Assembly: GCA_902795255.1 (NCBI GenBank)
Contig: CADBKS010000088.1
Location: forward strand, 3,385-14,321
DNA from: an uncultured Chloroflexota bacterium
GTDB taxonomy: Bacteria; Chloroflexota; Anaerolineae; Anaerolineales; Anaerolineaceae
Direction: 5' to 3'
Length of the DNA: 10,937 nucleotides
Shown here: positions 1 to 4,777 of the stretch, in pieces
Layout: each line of letters opens with the position of its first letter
How positions within the stretch are numbered: the stretch's first letter is position 1
Translations under genes and position numbers: made by a program
The notes under the pieces: model-generated
The model's database searches: none
What the model saw: the letters and a program-made list of their open reading frames with translations, nothing else
Told to the model about the DNA's origin: nothing

Positions 1-2
1 CG

Positions 3-74
3 CTTCTCTGCCTGAGCCAGGCAGTGATCTCTTCCAATTACGAAGACGCGGTAAAGCTCTCCGGCCGCGATTGA
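3..74 (+). CDS. C-terminal tail of an unidentified protein (cut by the window edge)
   Basis: The frame is open from the left edge and ends at a TGA at 72-74; it encodes the last 23 residues of a protein, ending EDAVKLSGRD. The residue mix and codon choice look like those of the confident genes elsewhere in the window, and the other two forward frames look less protein-like here. It is followed by palindromes and terminator-like hairpins, as expected at the end of a transcription unit. I do not recognise the family from so short a tail, and no function is proposed. Confidence 0.5.
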   Translation, partial: LLCLSQAVISSNYEDAVKLSGRD

Positions 75-271
75 TATTTCCGCTCTTCCCGGATAAGTGC
101 ACCGGTGGGGACGCGGCGATTGAATGCGGAATTCGGGAGGATAGGGGCCGGCTGCGCGGCACGCGGGACCTGGCCCCTTTGATCTTCGTGGTGCACCCGG
201 GACAGACCCGGCCGGGTCTGTCCCGTACCCCGGCGTCTCGTCCCCGGCCTATACCACATTTTTATCGATTT
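75..271. other. Intergenic stretch with hairpins, no gene seen
   Basis: No convincing coding frame lies here. It holds two inverted repeats: an AGGGGCC/GGCCCCT pair (143-149 with 172-178, then TTT), which could end transcription of the gene finishing at 74, and a perfect 28-bp palindrome listed separately. Open frames on both strands across it are rich in Arg, Pro and Gly and have no family-like motifs. Confidence 0.5.
198..225. repeat. Perfect 28-bp palindrome (REP-like)
   Basis: CGGGACAGACCCGG is followed directly by its exact reverse complement, so the 28 bp form a palindrome with no loop. The half-site GGGACAG matches the GGGGACAG words found in the element at 1581-2110. This suggests that both belong to one family of dispersed, REP-like intergenic repeats. 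Function is unknown; it could be a cruciform or hairpin in RNA, a protein-binding palindrome, or a target of a REP-type transposase. Confidence 0.6.
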
Positions 272-304
272 GTCAACCGGCAACATTGCCGGTTGACTTT
301 TTTT
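272..304 (+). terminator. Hairpin plus T-tract, terminator-like; left copy of a flanking repeat
   Basis: GTCAACCGGCAA (272-283) pairs perfectly with TTGCCGGTTGAC (286-297), and seven T residues follow at 298-304. This is the classic form of an intrinsic terminator read on the plus strand. A close copy of the same hairpin lies at 1297-1320, and the resemblance extends upstream (CCTATACCACATTTTTAT against CCAATACCATATTTTCAG). It may therefore be part of a dispersed repeat rather than only the terminator of the gene ending at 74. Confidence 0.6.
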
Positions 305-324
305 AAAGTAACTATTCAGAACCC

Positions 325-780
325 CTACTGAAGAACGATGTTACCCTTGCCGTCAAAGGCTGCGTATAATGCTTCAACGACGCCAATTCCATGCTTCAGC
401 CCAGTACTGAGATATGACATAATATCGAGATAATTCTGTGCTCCATCTTCGGCGCGGAAGCAGCCGATTATCTTGTTCTTGGTTTTTACATTTCGAAGGT
501 CACGTTCTGCTTGATTGTTATCAAACGGTACCTTAAAATCATGGACAAACAGGCAGACCTCATTTTTCAGCGTCATGAGTCGTTCAATCAGAGAGCGTTC
601 TTTGCCTTTTTTCACCCGTCCTCGTTTCTTTTCCGGTGAGGATTGAGGAGGAGGGCATTCACTGTCGGCTAAGTTCATTATTCTTTTATACTCCTTATTG
701 AACTTGTGCTTGTGATAGTAGAAGTGCAAAGGTTCCTTACAAAAACAGTAAAACAATTCATAAGGTTTCAAGTGAAGCAC
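325..780 (-). pseudogene. IS66-family transposase, C-terminal fragment
   Basis: The frame encodes 151 residues, of which about 24-151 look like the C-terminal end of an IS66-family DDE transposase. A basic KKRGRVKKGK stretch is followed by the signature VPFDNNQAERDLR, where Glu92 would be the last acidic catalytic residue, then CFRAEDGAQNYLDIMSYLSTG and a usual-looking end (ALYAAFDGKG). Full IS66 transposases are roughly 450-550 residues, so most of the protein, including the catalytic aspartates, is gone. The first ~23 residues do not look like the family, so the real break is near position 711. No upstream accessory IS66 orfs (TnpA or TnpB) are visible. The DNA is clearly more AT-rich than the surrounding genes, which supports foreign origin. 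It cannot be active; what it shows is a past IS66 insertion followed by deletion or recombination. Confidence 0.85.
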
Positions 781-863
781 TTTACTATGATGGAAAAGTC
801 TTTGCTCTGTTTAATTTATCTGATGCTCCGTTAAGTAAATCAGAGGCTCCTACATTATTTTGA
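702..863 (+). pseudogene. C-terminal remnant of an unidentified protein
   Basis: Between a TGA at 699-701 and the TGA at 861-863 this frame is open for 53 codons, with no in-frame ATG. The text is protein-like, especially near the end (ALYYDGKVFALFNLSDAP, then a terminal APTLF), and unlike the low-complexity translations of shadow frames. Its left edge coincides with the point where IS66 similarity stops (~711) on the other strand. That is what would be expected if an insertion or deletion had cut the 5' end off a gene that read toward the DUF6361 fragment. The family is not recognised. A chance open frame in AT-rich DNA is the alternative. Confidence 0.35.
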
Positions 864-964
864 GGTAAAGTGAAAAAATCAATTTTCCTTACCAAATCTC
901 TTTGTTGAAGGGATTATTTTGAAATACATTCTGAAACACAGAATAATTGATTAAAAGAGAAAAA

Positions 965-1348
965 ATGCCGCTGGGTTGGATCGATTTTTCAAAGAGTGAA
1001 CGGAACAAGGTGCTGAGTGTGCTGGATATGCTCTCGGAGGCAGGGACACTCGATGAGCTTGGTATTGCTCCGATCCGCGACGGTTTTGCAGATCTGTTCT
1101 TCCCGGGCACTTCAACGATCCGGACGCGAGCTAAATATTTTCTGATCGGTCCGTATGCCCTGAAGGGCCTTGAATACGGCAGCGAGGCTGATCCTGACCA
1201 TGAGAAATCGGGGGCGGATACTCCGGCTCAATGCGAGCCTCCGGAAAACAGGCCCGACCCTTTCCGTCAAATCCAATACCATATTTTCAGCGAAAAGTCA
1301 ACCGGCAATATTGCCGGTTTATCTTTTAATTCCTGTGATGTAGACTGA
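965..1348 (+). pseudogene. DUF6361 family protein, truncated N-terminal fragment
   Basis: From the ATG at 965 the first ~70 of 127 residues look like the N-terminus of the DUF6361 family: MPLGWIDFSK, then LDELGIAPIRDGFADLFFPG and TSTIRTRAKYFL. Full members, as I recall them, are several hundred residues long, so only a small fraction remains. After ALKGLE (about position 1174) the composition shifts to Pro/Glu/Asp-rich text with no family resemblance. The frame then runs through the hairpin repeat at 1297-1320 before a TGA at 1346-1348. A TTG at 947 would add six residues; ATG 965 fits the family start better. The family has no firmly established role that I can cite. Its place beside other broken genes and an IS66 remnant suggests a decayed accessory locus. 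Confidence 0.7.
1297..1320. repeat. Second copy of the AACCGGCAA hairpin
   Basis: AACCGGCAAT at 1300-1309 is followed immediately by its exact reverse complement (1310-1319). The left flank GTCAACCGG is the same as in the copy at 272-304. Here the right arm is followed by TATCTTTTA rather than a clean T-tract, so termination would be weaker. The two copies bracket the AT-rich fragment patch (about 305-1296). They may be dispersed repeats that served as recombination points. Confidence 0.6.
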
Positions 1349-1425
1349 TTTGCAACAGTGTGCGGTGCGCAGGCGCTGCGTTTACCGGCCCGCTGTCAGG
1401 ATCATCAGGAAAGAAGGACAAAAAT

Positions 1426-1599
1426 ATGGAAGGAACAAATGAAAAAAAGAACGCCGGAGCGTTCAGGATCCCGCTCATTACCTGCGTCGGCTCCTATGAG
1501 GATATTATGGCGGATCTGAAGGAGCTTTTGGAAGAAGAGCGCAATGGGTTTAAAGCCTCCGGCGCCGCAGATGGGAAAAAAGTGAATAGTGAAAAGTGA
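1426..1599 (+). CDS. Small hypothetical protein (57 residues)
   Basis: The ATG at 1426 follows a purine-rich GGAAAGAAGG sequence (about 1408-1417) at a good distance for ribosome binding. The product opens Lys/Glu-rich (MEGTNEKKNAG), then has a hydrophobic piece (FRIPLITCVGSY) and an acidic stretch likely to form a helix (MADLKELLEEERNGFKA). I see no signal peptide, membrane segment or known motif. The last codons and the stop (KVNSEK) are read from the 7-bp GTGAATA repeats of the neighbouring element, so the original C-terminus may have been replaced when that element arrived. It is an orphan gene or gene fragment; no function is proposed. Confidence 0.4.
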   Translation: MEGTNEKKNAGAFRIPLITCVGSYEDIMADLKELLEEERNGFKASGAADGKKVNSEK

Positions 1600-1656
1600 A
1601 TAGTGAATAGAATCGGTGACGCTTCGCGTCGGATCCGGATGCGCTGCTCGTGGGTC

Positions 1657-1821
1657 AGGGGACGGTTTCCTGTGCCATTGGCGCTGAAAGGACTCTTGCT
1701 TTGATGCTGCTGTTTCGGCGGTTCTGCTGACAGAACGCTGCCGGGACACCGGGAACTGTCCCCAAGGCTCTTTTCTCCGCTGCGGTCAGGGTCCGAATAT
1801 CGGGGGACAGTTCTCCGTGCT
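1657..1821. repeat. Cluster of REP-like GGGGACRGTT words
   Basis: Related words recur in both orientations inside the element: AGGGGACGGTTTCCTGTGCC near 1657, GGGACACCGGGAACTGTCCC near 1743-1762 (containing the reverse form), and GGGGGACAGTTCTCCGTGC near 1802. Such words resemble REP-type intergenic repeats that in other bacteria are linked to IS200-like REP-associated transposases. The link is inferred; no such transposase is seen here. Confidence 0.4.
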
Positions 1822-1951
1822 CATGGGTAGGGATACCGGATCGGCGGACTTCCCTCAGCAGCTTTGCACTTTTTCCCGGCTTCTCTGGCACGGAAAACCT
1901 TCCCTTCGCTGGGCGCGGGTGCAGGTGCGTTGTTCCGCGCTGTGAGTTCAC

Positions 1952-1979
1952 CGTGCCAGTCCCGCGCGGGACTGGCACG
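1952..1979. repeat. Perfect 28-bp palindrome
   Basis: CGTGCCAGTCCCGC is followed by its exact reverse complement, with no loop. It lies inside the right half of the 1581-2110 element and has the same length as the palindrome at 198-225 but a different half-site. It ends about 50 bp before the inner inverted repeat. The likely role is a structured end or a binding site of the repeat element; transcription termination is unlikely because no T-tract follows. Confidence 0.6.
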
Positions 1980-2137
1980 TCAGGTACATTTGTGATGAGC
2001 GCATTGTGACGCGGAGCGTGATCTTAACCGACGCGAAGCGTCACCTTGTTTAACTTCACTCTTCACTCTTCACACTTCACTCTTTCATTTCCTTCACACT
2101 TCACACTTTCATTGACGGCTTATTCCGGGTCGTTCGC

Positions 2138-2166
2138 GGGACAGGACGGGAAATCTGTATTATAAT
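2138..2166 (+). promoter_or_regulatory. Putative sigma-70 type promoter for the ATP-grasp operon
   Basis: A perfect TATAAT lies at 2161-2166. Seventeen bases upstream is GGGACA (2138-2143), which matches four of six positions of TTGACA. The predicted start would be near 2173, giving a ~50-base leader before the ATG at 2223. A GGA-type ribosome-binding sequence (AGGAAC at about 2212) sits in that leader. No operator or riboswitch-like structure is evident. Confidence 0.5.
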
Positions 2167-2222
2167 TTTGTGAGATTTCATACAGACTGGATCGTCCAGA
2201 TAAAACGAAGCAGGAACGGATC

Positions 2223-3428
2223 ATGAACTTTATTTTTATCTCTCCGCAGTTTCCGCGTACATACTGGCAGTTTTGCGACCGGCTGCGCCGGAACGGCGTC
2301 AATGTTCTGGGGATCGGGGATTCCCCCTATGACAGCCTTGAACAGCCGCTGAAGAACGCGCTGACCGAATACTACCGGGTCGATTCACTTGAGGATTACA
2401 GCCAGGTTTACCGGGCTGTTGCCTATTTCGCTTTTCATTACGGGAAACCCGACTGGGTGGAGTCCAACAATGAGTACTGGCTGGAGCAGGATGCCCGGCT
2501 GCGTACGGATTTTAACATCACCACCGGCATTCAGTCCGATGAGATCGGCAACTGGAAGCACAAGTCTTCCATGAAAAAGTTTTACAAAAAGGCGGGGATC
2601 CCGACCGCGCGCTGTCATAAGGTCTCGACCCTGAAAGCCGCGCGGACCTTTATCGCCGAAAACGGCGGGTTCCCGGTGATTGCCAAGCCGGATGTCGGTG
2701 TCGGGGCGGCCAACACCTGGAAGCTGGAAAATGACGCGGAACTGACGGAGTTCTTCAATAACAAGCCCGAAGTTCCCTATCTGATCGAGGAGTTTGTGGA
2801 GGGGAATATCTTCTCCTATGACGCGATCGTCAACTCCCACAGCGAGCCGCTGTTTGAGTCTATGACCTCCTGGCCGCCTTCCATCGCTGATATCGTCAAT
2901 AAAGATCTGGACCTGAAATATTTCACCGGACCGACGATCCCGGAAAGCCTGCGGAAACTGGGCCGCGCGGCACTGAAGGCCTTCAATGTACGCAGCCGTT
3001 TTGTCCATCTGGAGTTTTTCCGCATGAGCAAGGCCCGTGAAGGGCTGGGTGAAGTCGGCGATTTTGTCGGGCTTGAGGTGAATATGCGCCCTGCGGGCGG
3101 ATATACGCCGGATATGATGGATTTTGCACATTCCACGGATGTCTATCAGATCTGGGCGGATATGGTGACCACCGATCACCGCATCCTGCCGGACAGCGGC
3201 GACCATCACTGGTGTGTTTATGCCGGCCGGAAGGAATACCTGTTCTCCTATGAACACAGCCATGAAGAGATCATGGCGAAATACGGGGACCGAATCGTCA
3301 TGTATGAGCACATGCCGGAAGTGACCTGGGCAACGATGGGCAATGTCAGCTACACGGCCCATGCTTACAGCGAAGAAGAAGTGTACGCGTTTATTAAATT
3401 CGTTCAGACCAGAAAGGGAATGGCATGA
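2223..3428 (+). CDS. ATP-grasp domain protein (putative carboxylate-amine ligase)
   Basis: The 401-residue product has the ATP-grasp layout. An N-terminal Rossmann-like pre-domain (FIFISPQFPRTYW at 3-15, LGIGDSP at 29-35) is followed by WKHKSSMKKFYKKAGIPT (111-128), which begins the nucleotide-binding lobe. Then come PVIAKPDVG (151-159, Lys155 likely contacts phosphate), LIEEFVEG (187-194, Glu189/190 at the adenine hinge), HLEFF (262-266) and LEVNMRPAGG (284-293). Glu264, Glu285 and Asn287 would bind Mg-ATP. Enzymes of this type activate a carboxylate as acyl phosphate and join it to an amine or other nucleophile. The substrate cannot be read from the sequence, and the 3' end shows no link to carbamoyl phosphate or purine synthesis. 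The ATG at 2223 has an upstream AGGA and matches the natural start of the fold. The stop overlaps the next gene's start (ATGA), so the two are translationally coupled. Confidence 0.85.
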   Translation: MNFIFISPQFPRTYWQFCDRLRRNGVNVLGIGDSPYDSLEQPLKNALTEYYRVDSLEDYSQVYRAVAYFAFHYGKPDWVESNNEYWLEQDARLRTDFNITTGIQSDEIGNWKHKSSMKKFYKKAGIPTARCHKVSTLKAARTFIAENGGFPVIAKPDVGVGAANTWKLENDAELTEFFNNKPEVPYLIEEFVEGNIFSYDAIVNSHSEPLFESMTSWPPSIADIVNKDLDLKYFTGPTIPESLRKLGRAALKAFNVRSRFVHLEFFRMSKAREGLGEVGDFVGLEVNMRPAGGYTPDMMDFAHSTDVYQIWADMVTTDHRILPDSGDHHWCVYAGRKEYLFSYEHSHEEIMAKYGDRIVMYEHMPEVTWATMGNVSYTAHAYSEEEVYAFIKFVQTRKGMA

Positions 3429-4186
3429 GAGAAGAATATCCGAAGCGATACAGCAATATTCTCGGCCGTGAGATGGAATGTGCCGTCTTCCGTGCAGACC
3501 ATCCGGCGGATATCGATCACAGTAAGGTCTGCCTTGCATTTCCGCCCCAGAGCGGACGCTTTTACGATTTCAAAAATTTCGGAATGGTCGAAGCGGTCCG
3601 GCCCTGGATCGAGTCCGGTCAGATTTTCCTGATCTGTGTCGACGGGATCGATGCGGAGACCTGGTCTTCCTGGGGGGATCCGCGGCTTCGGATCGAGCTG
3701 CAGGAACTCTGGTTCCATTATGTGGTCGATGAACTGCTGCCGAAATACGCCAATACCGGCGAAAAAGCGCTGGTGACCGGCTGCAGCATGGGCGCTTCCC
3801 ACGCGGCGAATTTCTTCTTCCGCCGTCCGGACCTGTTTGACGGGATCGTAGCCCTCAGCGGGATCTATAACGCACAGTTTTTCTTCCATGATTATATGGA
3901 TGACCTGCTCTATGATAATTCCCCGATCCATTTTCTGCCCAATATGCCGCTCGATCATCCCTGGATGAAGCTGTATAAGCAGAGTGAGATCATTTTCTGC
4001 TGCGGGCAGGGCGCCTGGGAGGATGATCTGCTGGCCAGCACCCGTGAACTGGACGGGATCCTGACCGCAAAGGGGATCCCGCACTGGTCCGATTACTGGG
4101 GATATGATGTCAACCATGACTGGCCCTGGTGGCAGAAGCAGCTGCCTTATTTTATGGATCACCTTGCCGGAGCAGGTTATCTGTAA
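3425..4186 (+). CDS. Putative esterase (alpha/beta hydrolase, esterase D-like)
   Basis: The 253-residue product is an alpha/beta hydrolase of the PF00756 type. The nucleophile elbow is GCSMGAS (119-125) with Ser121. The acid is probably one of the acidic residues in GQGAWEDD (194-201), and His231 lies in the terminal NHDWPWW motif. LVTGCSMGAS, FDGIVALSG and the late NHDW match esterase D/feruloyl-esterase-like enzymes in order and spacing. There is no signal peptide, so it should act in the cytoplasm on a small ester or thioester. The ATG at 3425 lies inside the ATP-grasp stop (ATGA). An upstream AGAAAGGGA sequence in the end of the first gene could serve as ribosome-binding site. A terminator follows 24 bases after the stop. 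The pairing with a ligase suggests a shared, unknown substrate. Confidence 0.85.
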   Translation: MREEYPKRYSNILGREMECAVFRADHPADIDHSKVCLAFPPQSGRFYDFKNFGMVEAVRPWIESGQIFLICVDGIDAETWSSWGDPRLRIELQELWFHYVVDELLPKYANTGEKALVTGCSMGASHAANFFFRRPDLFDGIVALSGIYNAQFFFHDYMDDLLYDNSPIHFLPNMPLDHPWMKLYKQSEIIFCCGQGAWEDDLLASTRELDGILTAKGIPHWSDYWGYDVNHDWPWWQKQLPYFMDHLAGAGYL

Positions 4187-4210
4187 CTGCGCCGTCTGAC
4201 TGAAAATGAA

Positions 4211-4244
4211 AAAGGGGATGACTTTTACGGTCATCCCCTTTTTT
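4211..4244 (+). terminator. Intrinsic terminator of the ATP-grasp/esterase operon
   Basis: AAAGGGGATGAC (4211-4222) pairs with GTCATCCCCTTT (4230-4241) around a 7-base loop TTTTACG, and the T-run continues to 4244. The A-rich left flank would also let it work on the minus strand. Stem and loop are nearly identical to the terminator at 4722-4753. Confidence 0.85.
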
Positions 4245-4302
4245 GCATATAAGAGCTCACTATAATGTGCACATGGCATTCGAAAGTGAGTGCTTCGCAC
4301 AT

Positions 4303-4355
4303 GGCGCGGCATAAGCGGTCGTGTGTTTGCATGAGCCGCTGGCCGCGCCTGTTTT
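4303..4355 (+). other. Long GC-rich hairpin followed by T-tract
   Basis: GGCGCGGC (4303-4310) pairs with GCCGCGCC (4342-4349). Inside it AGCGG (4314-4318) pairs with CCGCT (4336-4340). The 3' arm is followed by TGTTTTTAT. The shape fits a terminator or the base of a structured RNA. No gene ends just before it on the plus strand apart from the esterase, which already has a terminator. Confidence 0.4.
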
Positions 4356-4360
4356 TATAG

Positions 4361-4400
4361 CCGGGGGCACGGGCCGGCTAAAGCCGCCCGTTGCCCCCGG
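4361..4400. repeat. Strong 40-base imperfect palindrome
   Basis: CCGGGGGC (4361-4368) pairs with GCCCCCGG (4393-4400). The inner CGGG/CCCG and CGGC/GCCG pairs close on a TAAA loop. This would be a very stable hairpin in RNA from either strand. No T-tract follows, so simple termination is unlikely; a REP-like element is a reasonable guess. Confidence 0.5.
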
Positions 4401-4402
4401 CA

Positions 4403-4602
4403 CCCCCAGTTAATATGCCTGAGACTATAGATCTAATTATATCCCCGCAGCTTTTAATGTGCTTCACCCGTAATTAACGGCGGATACCCTTTATTTTGCG
4501 GAGCAGGAGCTACGTCCCGCCGCCCCCTGCTTCGGGAGGTACGGGCTTCGCCCGATTTATATTCGAAGCAGGAGCTTCGCCCCGGTTAAGATGCCTGAGA
4601 CG
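4403..4602. repeat. Pair of short direct repeats
   Basis: CCCCAGTTAATATGCCTGAG (from 4403) recurs as CCCCGGTTAAGATGCCTGAG (from 4580), both followed by AC and sharing all but two of their first 20 bases. A second word pair lies between and beside them: GGAGCAGGAGCTACGTCCCG (from 4500) and GAAGCAGGAGCTTCGCCCCG (from 4565). The two pairs have different spacings (~177 and ~65 bp), so this is not one simple tandem duplication. Confidence 0.55.
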
Positions 4603-4721
4603 ACAAATTTGTTTTACTAGAATAGCTTTCTACTGCCCCTACCTGATGAGTGTGGCTATCTTTTAGCTGAAGCTCTTCGGCTCTACCTGCTTAGCAGGTG
4701 TTTTCTATATCATGAAATAAA

Positions 4722-4753
4722 AAAGGGGAATGACTTTTACGGTCATCCCCTTT
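4722..4753 (-). terminator. Intrinsic terminator of the DUF4097 gene
   Basis: Read on the minus strand, AAAGGGGATGAC (4753-4742) pairs with GTCATTCCCCTTT (4734-4722), with one unpaired base, and is followed by more T residues in TTTTTTATTT. It lies 24 bases beyond the stop of the minus-strand gene. It is nearly the same sequence as the terminator at 4211-4244, in the same plus-strand orientation. Confidence 0.75.
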
Positions 4754-4777
4754 CGTTTTAATTCCCCGGCCGGCCGC

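Larger units (their letters stand above)
1581..2110. mobile_element. Non-autonomous (MITE-like) element with inverted heptad-repeat ends
   Basis: The left end is four 7-bp units of the type AGTGAAT (1581-1608), followed by GGTGACGCTTCGCGTCGG (1615-1632). The right end is the mirror image: CCGACGCGAAGCGTCACC at 2028-2045, an exact 18-bp reverse complement, followed by CTTCACT-type 7-bp units to about 2108. No convincing gene lies between. The interior carries GGGGACRGTTCC-type words and a 28-bp palindrome. This layout, inverted ends around ~400 bp of non-coding DNA, fits a non-autonomous mobile or dispersed repeat element. No transposase that could move it is in the window, and no target-site duplication is evident. 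The boundaries are approximate because the heptad arms are degenerate. Confidence 0.5.
4245..4721. other. Gene-free, hairpin-rich intergenic region
   Basis: No credible coding frame lies in these ~480 bases. They hold two long hairpins (4303-4349 and 4361-4400, listed separately), short direct repeats and, near the right end, ACCTGC/GCAGGT (4685-4690 with 4694-4699) followed by GTTTT, which could terminate plus-strand transcripts. AGCTGAAG pairs with CTTCGGCT just before it. A TATAAT-like ACTATAATG occurs near 4259-4267, without a convincing -35 box. The region could encode a structured RNA or be a pile-up of intergenic repeats; the sequence alone does not decide. Confidence 0.5.

Noticed and set aside
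301..324. GTAACTATTCAGAACCCC considered as an IS66 terminal inverted repeat
   Set aside because: It lies at the right place beside the transposase stop, but no partner end is in the window, so it cannot be confirmed.
1581..1609. Short regular repeats considered as a CRISPR array
   Set aside because: The unit is 7 bp with no spacers, and no cas gene is near.
1655..1978. Minus-strand frame of 107 codons inside the inverted-repeat element, considered as a possible REP-associated transposase
   Set aside because: It starts within the palindrome, is read through REP-like words, and shows no HUH motif or catalytic tyrosine context.
2385..3539. Long minus-strand open frame (384 codons) opposite the ATP-grasp gene
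   Set aside because: It is antisense to a gene with clear ATP-grasp motifs, its product is rich in His/Arg/Pro with no family resemblance, and long mirror frames are expected in GC-rich coding DNA.
3404..4312. Minus-strand open frame (302 codons) opposite the esterase gene
   Set aside because: It runs through the operon terminator and is the shadow of a well-supported esterase.
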